Positions 30,686 to 42,394 of a stretch of 58,000 bases of DNA are shown one piece after another (position 1 is the stretch's first letter; each line of letters begins with the position of its first letter). The stretch lies in assembly GCF_030272615.1 (NCBI RefSeq), contig NC_081414.1, positions 333,001 to 391,000 of the forward strand. Reading direction: 5' to 3'. Position numbers and translations under genes: made by a program. Below the pieces are notes generated by a model, which did no database searches, was not told the origin of the DNA, and saw nothing but the letters and a program-made list of their open reading frames with translations. Source of the DNA: Cryptomeria japonica. Its lineage: Eukaryota; Streptophyta; Pinopsida; Cupressales; Cupressaceae.

Positions 30686-33501
30686 ATGTCACAGTCAAAC
30701 ATGGGTGAGACTCCTCAGGGTGGTTAAGGGATTGATATGTCACACACAAGGGTGAGACTGAGACTCCTCAGGGTGGTGAAGGGATTGGGATGTCAGACAA
30801 GGGTAAGACTCCTCAGGGCAGTGAAACTGAAGGGATTGGGAGGCCATCAAAATGCCCAAAACTTAAATTTAAAGATACTACCATAAAGTCTTTCTTTGGA
30901 ATTGGCAAAGTTTCTGGTCCATCAACTTCTGCAGTTGCAGAAGCCATTCACAGTATCTCACCACCACCACAAGGTGGGATTGTCATTGATTTAAATGCAT
31001 CAAATGAGGATGAAAATACCGACATGACGGAAGATGTTCTAAGGGATACACACAATGAGATAATTCACTCAGATGCAAATGCTAGTACTGAAGATGATGT
31101 TGGTAGGAAGAAAAGAAAAAGGAAATTAAAATTGGGGCGAGAGTGAGAGATGGCAATGAGTTTTAAGATTGATTAGGTAGAAAAGTACCCATTCATTGAA
31201 CCAGTCCCAAACAATGATGAACAATCAACAAAATGTAGGTGTAATATTTGTAGCTGGAAAACTAAAAGAGAGAAGAAGATGCAGCTAAAGCTTGACACCA
31301 TAGAAAAGCATATTGGTAAGGTTTATGAAAATCAAATCATAGACGGAAAGGAAACATGAGTAGTAAGATGGAAATCAAAGGAAGAATGTCTTCATGTTAA
31401 GTATGTCGTGGAATATGAAGAGCATAACCACAAAATGACACCAATTGGTAACAGTGGATTTGGAAATACAATCAAGGTTGGGCTTGAAAATGCAGTGAAA
31501 GATGCAAACTTGGCAAAAACTGTTCAGATGAGTGTTAATTTTCATATTCTGTCGAGAGGGTGTCCTATGAAATATTTTGTAGAATTTAGTAATTTATTAT
31601 CTTTTTTGAATGTTCCTCACTATCCTATGTCACATTGGTCAATAAACACTTGATGGGAAATGGCAAACTGTCTTGCTGAGATGGAAAAGCAAAATTTACA
31701 AGAGAGTGTAAAAGAGTCAAATTTCATTTCATTATCCATAGATGAAGTTACTGTGGTAGATAACACTGCTTGGGTTTGTATGCATGTGTATACCGTAAAA
31801 GAACACATCCGTCAAGCTCATCTACTCCGTGTTCGTAAAATGAGGGGCAATTCAACAACAGAAAATTTATATTTGGAAGTTAAGAAAACTTTGAATGAAA
31901 TTGCTGGTATGGATGACTTGATAATTACCAAGAAGTTGGTGTGTGTTGGAGTTGATGGAGCTGCAATAATGCAAGGTCAAAGGACCAGTCTTTGCGCAAG
32001 ATTACAAACTAGTATTGCACCATACATGGTTGGCATTCACTGCATGGCCCATCGAATGAATTTAGCATATAGAATTGTAAGCAATTTCCCTACAGTGTCA
32101 AAAGTTGAAGATCTGGTCCATGAGCTCCACTCATACTTCTGCCGAAGTCCTAAACGTTTTGCAGAATTCCATATTTTTGTTGAGGAAGTAACAAGAGGAA
32201 ACAAGCTTCTCAGGGATGTTGAGACCAGATGGATCTCCTTGCATGGACCAACGGAATGAGTTATAACAGAATATCAATCCTTGATCGGACTAATGTATGA
32301 GCAACGCCTCACAGTAGACAAAGCTCCTGATCTCTTACATAAGTTAAGTGATATAGAGACTTTGTTAACTTTAGCTAGTCTTCTCCCCATGCTGGATTCA
32401 ATGAAAAAACTTGTTAAGAAAGCCCAAGACAAAACTATGTATATCAATGAGTATAGCACTCTATGTAAAATGACATGCTTGAGCCTGGATGGTCTATATT
32501 CAGATCTAACAAGGCGAAGCCCAAATTTTTTTAGGTGGTAGATAATTACAGATTTGAATCATGCTGAAATTTTTTTACATTTCAATACAAAAAAAGAGTT
32601 ATGTGTCTTTGTAAAAGGATTTCAGATACCAATGCACCAATCTAAGATGGGCAAGCGAGGCAGAGCACTACCAGTTAAAAAGGAAGATTTTGACAGGATT
32701 GTTAAATCTGTTAGTGATAATTTGAAGTCTATTGCATATGAACTTTCAACTGAGATTCGTGAAAGATTCCTTCGAGAAGAAATACTTGAAGCCATGGGTT
32801 GTGTGTATCCTCAATTTTGGCATTCAATTGGAGATAATCCAAATGACGCAAAGATGTTTCATAAAAAACCAGAGGAATTGATATTGACATTTTCAAAAGA
32901 TGCATATTGCAATGGACAACCAATAGAAGGAATTTTAAATTTAGATCATCTTAAAAACAATGTAAACACTTTGCATTACTTATGAAACAACTATTGGTTA
33001 ACTTGGAGAATCCATTTGAACCTGGATCAATCACAAAGCTTTGGAAAATGATAGATCAAAGTGAAGCATTGCGTATTGCAATACCAGAATATTTGAAACT
33101 AGCTGATTTATGTCAAACAATGATATTGGGGTCGGTGGAAGATGAAAGAGTTTTCAGTGTATTAGGGCTTTTGAAATCAAAGATCAGAAACAAATTAGAC
33201 AAAAAAAATAGAAACTTCCTTGAGGTTGTTTGTAACTCAGTATAATGTTAGAGATTTTTCATATGACAGGGCACTGGCAATCTGTAATTCCATGCGTGAA
33301 ATATGAGGGTTGTGCAACACTTTAAAAGCTGGTGGTGCTACTGCTAGTGCTACTGCTGAGACAAATGATCGATCATAGACTCAGAGTCAACATGAAGACG
33401 AAGTAATTTTTTAATACCCGACTCAGAATGAAGATGAACCTTTTAGTACTAGTCAGTTTCTGGATCTTGAGTCCATTTGGGATATAGAAGCCTCAGACTG
33501 A
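30686..33501 (+). pseudogene. hAT-type transposase pseudogene
   Basis: The N-terminus has three tandem copies of an in-frame unit around TPQGG/S…EGIG, and a PCNA-box-like TTIKSFFGIGK. A zinc-finger region follows (CRCNICSWK…KHIGK). The catalytic core shows ISLSIDEVTVVDNTAW and VCVGVDGAAIMQGQRTS…GIHCMAHRMNLA (about 31700-32080), typical of the ZMYM/DUF4371 branch of hAT transposases. The C-terminal dimerisation region is ERVFSVLGLLKSKIRNKLD (about 33150-33200). Stops and frame changes occur throughout (near 30726, 31144, 31358, 31651, 32258, 32538, 32983 and 33244). Terminal inverted repeats and an 8-bp duplication were not found. Confidence 0.82.
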
Positions 33502-33880
33502 GTCACTGAAGTGAATTAGTAGTTAGTTTATAGGTATTTATAATTATACTACAGTTCTTGAGTCATATTACAATTTCAATTTGCAATACTACAGTTGTCA
33601 TTGATGATTTTTGATATTGTATTCCTTGAATTTGTCAATCAGAACGGATACTTATTTCATATTTTTAATTGTGAATTTGAATTATTAGTAAACAATTAGA
33701 ATTTATTTTCTGAATTATTAGTAAATTGGTTCCACATTATGTTGAACATGAAATGCAACAATTTGTGTCACAAGATCCATAAAATTATTCATATTGCATA
33801 AATGTTAGAACCTTTCTATTGTTCTACATTAAATGCTTAACATGATGTTCATGGCGATTAGGGTTTTGTGTTTGTTTTTT
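33502..33880. other. Non-coding AT-rich spacer
   Basis: No gene or repeat was recognised. It probably contains the 3' untranslated region of the hAT gene, with polyadenylation-like AATAAA variants. Confidence 0.35.
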
Positions 33881-33885
33881 GTTTT

Positions 33886-35085
33886 AGTTGGCTAGTAAAC
33901 CGAAGTTGTCGTGCATTGAAAATCTGAGTTGTCCTTTCTTTGTTTTTCAAGTGTGGTCAAACGGTTGTTCAAACAATGAGACATGTTTAATGTTTCATCT
34001 CTAACTCGTAGATAAATTTCATGTTTAAACGAGTTAGCGAGTGTTGGTTTGGGTTTAAATCGCGAGGTCTCTAGTTTTTTGAGTGTTAGCATTTTATGTT
34101 AGCAAGCTGGAGATTGTCAATGAAATTGTTTTGGTCGCGAGGTCTCGAATTGGTTTGATGCCATGCATTATAGCCATGAGAGTTAGTGAGTAAGTCATTA
34201 ATGGTCTGTGTGCCACTGCTCGTGCCTATTTATGACGGTAATTAACATAAAACATCGATTTTTGTTGGTACTCGTTGGGTCGCTGCGGTCAAGAGATAAA
34301 AAGTTTTGAGATTTTATGGTTATCGCTAGCTCACAGGTCCTTTATCATCAAGTCAGTTTAAGTCGCGAGCTTGCGAGTATTGGGAGATTTTAGTTGTCGC
34401 TACCTCGCAAAGTGGTTTGCACTTGACCATTTTATGTTGCGAGGTTGCAACTGGGTGTGATTTTATGTTATCGCAAGGTCGCGAGGTGTTCATGGTCAAG
34501 TCATTTTAATTTGTGATCTTGCGATGTGGTTGGTATCACAGCTTAGTTGGTTTCGTTGCTTGCTCGCAGGTTTTGAAGTTGTGTAGCATTTTAAGTTGCG
34601 ATCTGGCGACAAGTAAGTTTTGGTTTGATTTTGTGGTCATCACATGCTCGCGGGTTTGTAAGTCTTAGGTCAAAAAGTGTTACGAGCATGCGATGGCGGT
34701 TAAGTGTCTTGTTGTCACGGGATCGCAAGGGTTTAAGTCAAGTTAAGTTTTGGGTTGCAAGCTTGCGATGAAATAAGTTTTTTTGTTAGATTTGCAGTGG
34801 TTGCCAGTTCACAGGTAAAGAAAGAATATTACAAATGTTGTTGCGAGGTTGCGACTGAAGGGCTTGATGAAGATCAATGGCTATCACTCACTCGCGAGAT
34901 TCTTTGAGGATTCATAAAAGGGGTTGCGATCTTGCGATTAAGAGGATTTGGTAGCATTATCGCTAATTCGTCGGTTACTTTCCAAATTGTTATAACCGGT
35001 TGCGAGTCTGCGATTAAAGATGGGGATTGACATGTGGACTTGTTTGTCAGGTTCTGTAAAAGTTTTGAATGACAATCGCCAATCA
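33886..35085. repeat. Alternating TTGCGAGCTTGCGA array upstream of gene D
   Basis: About twenty motif sites occur every 34-49 bases, mostly about 40. Sites such as TTGCGAGGTTGCGA alternate with sites such as ATCGCTAGCTCGCAGG, whose reverse complement is nearly the same sequence. The array is thus a series of facing pairs with an 80-base full period. Spacers share only loose T/G-rich composition. It ends about 285 bases before the gene D ATG. Confidence 0.85.
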
Positions 35086-35369
35086 AATAGAAGGGCGTGA
35101 ATTCAAATTTCACTTGAGTACTTCAGCTTTGAATTAATGCCACGATAGCTAGTTCATGCAAGTGTGGCAATTAATGAGACTTGAGAGAAGTGACAGTGCC
35201 CAAATACCATAAATTGCATGATCGAGCCGAGATTTTGTATAATTGCATTAATGCATTCTATCTTCGAGGTAATCCAGTGAATTGAGCTCTACAACAACAT
35301 TGGAGAATTCAGAGTGTTGGGTGTGGGAAAATTTCAGAAAATTGGTTACGTTTTTCTTCTGTAGCTAAA

Positions 35370-38300
35370 ATGAGCAAGGCGATGAGTGGAACTGGAGGTT
35401 CCAAGCCCAAGGCCACGACAAGTGGAGGACCTGGAGGTTCCAAGCCCAAGGCCACGACAAGTGGAGGACCTGGAGGTTCCAAGCCCAAGGCCACTAAGGA
35501 AAAAACGGTTAAGAAATACAAAGAAGAATTTGTAGATTTGCTGCCAGGGACTTCCGTTGCTTTGAATACAAATGATTTGGCATGGAAAGATTTATGGAGA
35601 CAATGCAAAAACCCGACCATGCTTAATATGACTGGTTTTGCTATGTTTCATTATTTCTGGAATAATAGGGTTAAGGGTGTCCCGATGTCAAACCCTTGGG
35701 ATTTAAATATGACAAAGTTGTGGATTTGATCAAAGAGTTGGCCAAACACTATTGCCCAGTATCTAGGGTAATCAGAAGAAAGAACCAATCTTCCCTAGTT
35801 TCAATTAACAGAGCTAGCTTTGTTGAAGCTTTCCAGATTACTGGTGCTGCATGTACAGATATAGATTTGGAGCGGATTGCAAAGGATTATGACAAATACA
35901 AAGGTGTTATCAAGAAGTATGCAATGCCCAGATACATGCCTAGGGTGAATAGGAAACCAGTTATAATTCTAGATAGTATCGAACCACCATTTGACATCAC
36001 ACCTTTCCACCATTATACACATTGTACAATCTATGGATTATGCAGAGTGTTGGGTTTTAATGGAGATTCAATAGTGTCAGTTGAATTACTGATGATGGCT
36101 ATGGACATTTAACACCCAGATGTTAACAAAGATTACTATTATGTGGGCTATGTGGTTGAACACATTCATAATGCTCTTGTTGAAATTTAGAGTGGTGCAC
36201 CCAGCCCTACATTCAAGCATTATTCATTGCTGATGCATTTAATCTTGTTCTATAATGTTGAGTTCATGGATAAAGAATTGGAGATTTTCAAAGAAGAATT
36301 GGGTGTCTTAATGCCAATACAAAGATGGACCCAGGTTTGGGACAATAGTTCTCCCCATTCTTCTTTCCTTTTCTTTGAAAATTGGATTGTTTTGCCAATT
36401 ATAGAAATGCTAGGAATAAATTGGGAACGATTGTCAATTAATGTTAGGAAAGTTTTGAGACCTTACCAGTATGTTCCAAAAAGGTCTATTTCACATAACT
36501 GGGGGACTTTTTCTTTTTTGATAACTTTACTATGATCAGAGTCTATGGGTGTCCTCAGCCTCCCCATATTTTACAAAAAAATTGTTCCAATTACGATTGC
36601 TTTTATGGAGTTTATTTGGCAATTGACCCTAGTTGAAAAAGAATACCTTGACAAACACAGGAAGGGTTCTCTTCTTCCTAGGCTTTGGGTTGTGTCTGAT
36701 TTTACCATTGGTAGGAGTTCCTTTGATGAAGTAAACAATTTCCTTAAACAATATAGGTTGGTTAATGTTGTGTCTAGATTCTGTGATCCTGAACAATTTA
36801 TTAAACTTGCATTGCCAAAAATAACACCTTGGGCCACAATAAAGGACCATGAACCATTGGATGATGAAGATGTGGTTATCAATTTGCCAAAGAGGAAGTA
36901 CAAGAAAGGAGAAGAAAATGAAAAAAATTGATGAGAGTTGAAGCAGAATTGAAGGTTATTGACCCTAGTTTCTCAGGTTTTTGCCCCGATAACCCGTACC
37001 TAGAGAGGATTGACAAAATGTTGAGTTTATATGAAACTCTGATGGAACAAATGCCTCAAATTCCAGAAGTGGCTGCTCAACAGCAAGACCCCAAAGATGG
37101 ACATTCTTCACATGGCAAGAGGCCACTTAGTGTGTTTGTTGATGATGTAGAGAGTGGGGATGAAGTTCAATCTACCCAAGTGCCAGCTGCAAAGAAACAA
37201 AAAACCAAAGAGGTCAGTACAATTGTGAGGAGAGACCCTGCTAGAGCAATTATTACAGAACAAGGACACATCTTAGAGAAGAAGGGCAGAATGAAGAATA
37301 GGGAGAAACAAACGAAGCCCTTGCTCAAGGCTTTGATGAGCGTGTGATGTTGTCAAATGGGTTCATGAAAGATGATGACTTTATTAAATTAGATGAATTT
37401 AAAAGTTTTTTGACAAGGTTGAAACAAAATCAATTAAGACAAAATCTTATCAGAGAGGAAGGAAATGTAGAAAAGAAAGAGGAGATCATCAAGGCACTAC
37501 AGGAATATGATCCTGACAGGGAGCAAATATCTGTGGAACAAGAAAGGCAACTGATTAAGAGTACTGGTGTGATTATGATGCCTGACTGGGATATCCAGTC
37601 TATTTTTATTATTGATCAGATTAGGAAGCAAGAGGACCCAATGTTTAAAATTGAATTTGAAATTGGAGATGTAATAAGAGGATCAGGATTTAATCCTAAG
37701 TCAAAGACACTTGTTGCTTGGTCTTTGGCCCCTTCCACTCAAAAGCCCCACCTTCTAAATATCCAAGTAGAAAAGAAAGTTGACAAAATGATCTGGAATT
37801 TGCATAACAGAAATGACACAGAGATTGCCTCATTTTTTACTCAAGTTTCTTTCATAAATTTATCAAAAACAGAGGATTTGTCAAGAAGATACACAGAAAC
37901 ATATAGCCAATTGATTGCATTATCAAGAAAATATGAAGAGACACTGATGAAGAAGGGCGCTCTGGAGCAAGACTTAGTGGAGTTGAAAGAAAAAATTGCA
38001 AATGAGTCCCCTTCAATACAGATTACATAACAAGTACAAGAAATACCAGCTGATGTGACAAGAAAAATGGAGGAATACACAGAGAAAATTGAAAATTTTG
38101 AAAAGGAACAAAATGTCAAGGCTATCTTTGTTGTGTCGGGAATTCTGAAACATGAGATTAATGTATTGAAACGAAAATTGATGGTAGTGCATGGTTTGCA
38201 CATTTCTTTGAAAGAGGCAAGCAAAACATCCCCTGAGGTTGTCACTTTTATTGGACCTTTGTTCAATGTTTGGTCGGAAAGAAGCAGATTAATGGATAAG

Positions 38301-38799
38301 CTAAATACTGCAATGATGTATAGTGACAAGTTCCCTCCCAAGATCAGTGACACTAAAGACATGGTGGAGGTAATGAATGCAGCTGATGCATTTTTCATAG
38401 GGAAGGATGTGCTTATAAATACAAAATTGCACACATTTGGGGAAGGTTATAGTAAATTGGTGCCTTCAATTTATGGTAGTAATAGAGATTTGAGTTTCTG
38501 ATTGGACCAGTGAATTTGATTTGATTCTGGAGCAAGAAGAAATAATCAAGCATATAGACGAACAGGTTGATGCTGATTTCCTTAACGGTATGCTTGATTC
38601 ATTGTTCAAGGTTGAGGTTGACCATGCAAAGTTTATTGTTGAGGTTAGGGCAGTTACAGATGCCAGATGGACAGATTCAGTTGCAAAGTTGGAAGAGGTA
38701 AAGGCATTTAGTTGGCCAACAGACAAAGAGGTGGACAGGTGGCAAGCCATGCTAAAGCAAAAGAAGAAATGTCAGGTTGCTACCCAAGATTCCTCATAG
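35370..38799 (+). pseudogene. Gene D (family I, PMD-like N-terminus)
   Basis: ATG at 35370 follows a good acceptor site (TTCTTCTGTAG). The N-terminus is a Gly/Lys repeat. HYCPVSRVIRRKNQSSLVSI…FVEAFQITG gives the shared motif. Later HYSLLMHLILFY, VLRPYQYVPKRSISHNWG and VIRGSGFNPKSKTLVAW align with copy A. A basic linker (AAKKQKTKEV) and long coiled coils follow to 38799, about 1140 codons in all. Frame changes lie near 35715, 36510, 36575, 36920, 37320 and 38500, and stops near 36110, 36187 and 38028. Several of the shifts sit at A or T runs. The function is unknown. Confidence 0.8.
35394..35494 (+). repeat. Thirty-nine-base in-frame tandem repeat in gene D
   Basis: Two identical 39-base units (35394-35432 and 35433-35471) and a partial third encode GGSKPKATTSGGP repeats. 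Because 39 is a multiple of three, the copies changed length without breaking the frame. Confidence 0.92.
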
Positions 38800-40980
38800 T
38801 AATTCTAAGCTTGTTGAATCCTCATCTTATAAAAGGATTCCGAGATTAATTTGAGAGGGATGACCACTTTTTCTTTTTGGTCGTTAGAGAGGGATGGCTA
38901 GTTGGCCACTTTTATTGATGTTGAAAACTCTTATATAGTTATAATAGTTCAATTGTTCAAGAATTTGATAAGTGCATAGTTGAATTGCATTTTGAATTTA
39001 CTTTCTGATATCATTATGAATATAATATATATCATTTGCAGTTTGAGATCTTCACATAATTGTCTGTGTTGAATTTATGTTTTCACTATGAATTGAATGG
39101 TCAAGGGTTTTTCAGTTTACGTATGAATCTAGGTTATGTATGTAATGGCATATTCATTCCTATTTATCTGTAAATGAATCCTATTGAATTTTATTATCAG
39201 GTTGTCTTTGAATTGTAAGTGACTCTATGCCCTGGGATAAGGCACTGGTCTGTTGTCTTGATGTGACTTGGCGAAGTGACCTTCCAATTATAATAGTTGA
39301 TTCATAATGGGTGAATATGTTTTCTTGTTTGCCTTTGATTATGAAATTGTGATTTGTCTATAACATCTATCATGGAATTGGATCCTCAAAAGATATTCCC
39401 TTTAATTGAGTTGCATGCATGTTTTACTAATTATGTTGTATTCCTGTCTATTGTGGTGTTTGATACTTTCATTCTTAATACTCTTATGATTTTATATGCT
39501 ATGTATATTTATGTAATATATATGGAGGTGTTCTATGACTACCATGTACATGTTTTCCCTCCTCCATAAAGTTGGCATTTACTCATACCTATAATCCGCC
39601 CACCAATTACAATGAGGTGAATCCTTAATATGATTCCAAACTAACAGAAATTTTGCATTCCTGGGCATAATAGGAAGCATTAAATGAAAAATTGCATACA
39701 CCATAACAATGCAACAAATGAAAAAAGTTAAAACTCATGATTCTGATCATTCGAAAGAGATAGAATTATACACCGGAGAGAAATAGATCAGAATTTAATT
39801 TCAATTGAATAAAATTACTACTTCCGTCGATCGCCACAAAATAAATTTATATATAACTCCTTCAAGAACCTACACAAAGCTTGACACTAAATGTTTTTCA
39901 TTTGCTATGTAAATGACTATACAAATTACTCCCTTCACCTAGAGTCTAGAATCACTATTGGAACCAGAAAAGGAACCCCAATGACCATACAACTTGCAAA
40001 ATTGCTTGAGCCATGCCATTATCACCCCGATGCCTTCGGATGGAATGTGAGATGTTACGTTCTATCCAATAGATCATTTCCAAATACAGGAGGAAGCCTT
40101 CATGCCCAGGAACAAAGAAAATGGAAAGAGGAGCTTGAGCCTTCATGCCCACGATTAGGGAAAATGGAAAAAGGAGCTTTAGGGTAAATGTAATATGTTG
40201 GGGAGGGGTTGCAGCTTCCATGTCATCACAAAGATGACTGGCTGCCACTCCCCACCCAAACAAATCCTTCTTTCATTCCTTTGTGGGTTCCTTCTTCAAA
40301 CCCCCTGTCATCCTGTGGCAGAGTAGAAGCAGAGGATGTGCCATGCTTGGCCTTTGTTGATAAGAAAAGGCTTTCACACCCCCTCTGGCAATCCTTCTCA
40401 CTTTCACAACCCCTCTGACAATAAAAAAACTCACACAGGAGAAAACAAAAAAACACCCATCCGGTATCATAGAGCACACAACAACTCCATGCACGATCCT
40501 GCTCAAACATCATCTTCCTTTCTGAGGAAAAAACCACTCTCGGAAAATGAAAAAGGTTTTTTTTTCTCTTCTACCAATTAAGTCACCACTCCATTGTAGT
40601 TATAACCTTTTAACACTTCATTTGGTGATGCTCATGGTGTTTTTCAACATGACTGTAGACTCTAGAAGTCATGCCTATCAAATCCACTGCATCTTGCTAA
40701 GGCTCATCTATTGTGAACCATTTTGTTCTGATTTTATTCCTCCTTGATTGGACAAATTCTGCTTCAGAATCGCTGACAACAAGCAACCTGAGCTCTAATT
40801 TCTCAGAGAAATCTGTGATCTCCCATCTCTAACTCAGAAGCTATCCAATCCTTTTATGCCTCTGAAACCGTCATCCTCGCTTGTCTAATCAACCTCGACT
40901 CAGGAGAAACCTTCAAACTAGTCCCTCAGGAATGAGTCAGCATCCAAGTCTTAAAAATTCCTCATACATATTAGCTTGCC
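38800..40980. other. Intergenic stretch after gene D
   Basis: No convincing gene was seen. Two tandem pairs stand out: about 43 bases around AGCCTTCATGCCCA (40094-40180), and about 36 bases around TTTCACAMCCCCTCTG (40370-40420). An interrupted dyad GGGGAGGGGTTGCAGC / GCTGCCACTCCCC lies at about 40198-40250. Short frames on both strands have no recognisable protein features. Confidence 0.45.
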
Positions 40981-40986
40981 ACCATA

Positions 40987-41730
40987 GTTGTCACTAGCTC
41001 TCATGTTTGTTTAATGTTAGCATTTTTAGGTTGAGAGCTAGCGACCAGATAGTTTGTGGTTAAGTTTTATGGTTATCTCCATCTCGCGAGGTAAAATGTC
41101 TGAAGACGTAATCAAACTGTGAGTTGGCGACAAGTTGGTTTGGGTTTACATCGCAAGGTCTCTAGCTTTTTGGGTGTTAGCATTTTATGTTACCGAGTTG
41201 GAGATTGTTAGTGAAATTGCTTTGGTTGCGAGGTCACGAGGTCTTGAGTTGGTCTGATGTCATACATTATAGTCGCGAGAGTTAGCGAGTAACTCATTTC
41301 ATACAGTTGTCGTTAGCTCTCATGTTTGTTTAATGTTAGCATTTTTAGGCCGCGAGCTAGCGACTAGACAGTTTGTGGTTAAGTTTTATGGTTATCGCCA
41401 GCTCGCGAAGTTAAATGTATGAAGACTCGATCAAGCCGCGAGCTTCCGAGTGAAGTGCTAGCGGTTAAGAGATAAACAATTTTATGTTGATGAGTACGCA
41501 ACAAGGGTTAAAGTTACCACTATCTCCAAGTCGCTGCGGTGATGAGGACTTAACATTTTGTGGTTGAGAATTGGCAAGTGGTAGTTCAGTTTCCCTCAGT
41601 TGCTAGATCTCGGGGTTATGAAGGCTTAGCATTTTCAGCTTGCAAGTTGGAGATAGAGTCGTAAGGGTTTGTCGCTAGGTCACGAGATTTTCTAATGGGC
41701 AGTCTTTCAGGCAGAGAGTTGACGACTGTG
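40987..41730. repeat. Second GCGAG array with a 319-base higher-order repeat
   Basis: The GCGAG / CTCGC motifs of the gene D array recur here, and 41140-41300 aligns with 34056-34200. Two larger units start at 40987 and 41306 and share about 120 nearly identical bases (TAGCTCTCATGTTTGTTTAA…). This is a diverged copy of gene D's upstream region without gene D. Confidence 0.8.
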
Positions 41731-41757
41731 TGCCACGTGTTTTAATGACTTGATATC

Positions 41758-41920
41758 TTGAAATCGCCAATATTTTTTTTTATGGTTTGAAAATAGCTTG
41801 AAATCGCCAATATTTTATTTTTATGGTTTAAAAATAGGTTGAAATTGCCAATATTTTTTTTAATGGTTTGAAAATAGGTTGAAATCGCAATTGCAAATAT
41901 TTTTCTGGTTTTAAAAACAT
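41758..41920. repeat. Forty-base tandem repeat (GAAATCGCCAATATTT)
   Basis: Four units of about 40 bases start near 41760, 41800, 41841 and 41881. Each reads TTGAAATCGCCAATATTTT followed by a T-run and ATGGTTTGAAAATAGG. The period equals the site spacing of the gene D array, which suggests a local re-amplification of the same unit. Confidence 0.85.
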
Positions 41921-42149
41921 TACAATTCACCCATACAAATATTTTTGGGTTTTAAAAAATATTACAATTCGCCAGGATTTTTCACAAACTTTGAGCGATC
42001 ACGGATAATTCGCCAATGGATATTATTATTTTTCTCCGTAAACCGCAAAAATTTGCCAGTAAAATTAAAAATTTCCTCAGGAATTATACAGCTTTCGCCA
42101 GGTTTTTACACCTTGTCCAAGGGGGGGGGTTCTTAAAGTTTTCCCTACA

Positions 42150-42394
42150 CTGCACGGGACAAGATTTCTCACTTAGTGCATTCAATAAGTTACTCGAGAT
42201 CCAAGTCAGTCTTGAAGTCCTCGCATCCATGCTGAAGGACGAGAAAAAGAAACATGTAAAGACTGAGGATAAGATTTCCCGTGTTCGTGTGATCACAGAT
42301 TCTACCCCAATGTCGGATGAAGCAGAGATAAAAGCCTCCTAACTAAGTTCGAAGAATTCCATAAATCGAACGAGGATGAGAAAGATGGATAAAG
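42150..42394 (+). pseudogene. Short coiled-coil tail, unknown protein
   Basis: The sequence encodes FNKLLEIQVSLEVLASMLK, then DEKKKHVKTEDKISRVRV, and after a frame change FEEFHKSNEDEKDG and a stop. It is a charged helix like the tails of genes A to E. It follows the second GCGAG array directly, as if most of a gene between the array and its 3' end had been deleted. The family assignment is not proven. Confidence 0.35.

Noticed and set aside
39891-40747. Cluster of frames on both strands
   Set aside because: Frames on opposite strands overlap and owe their openness to small tandem duplications. No protein features were seen.
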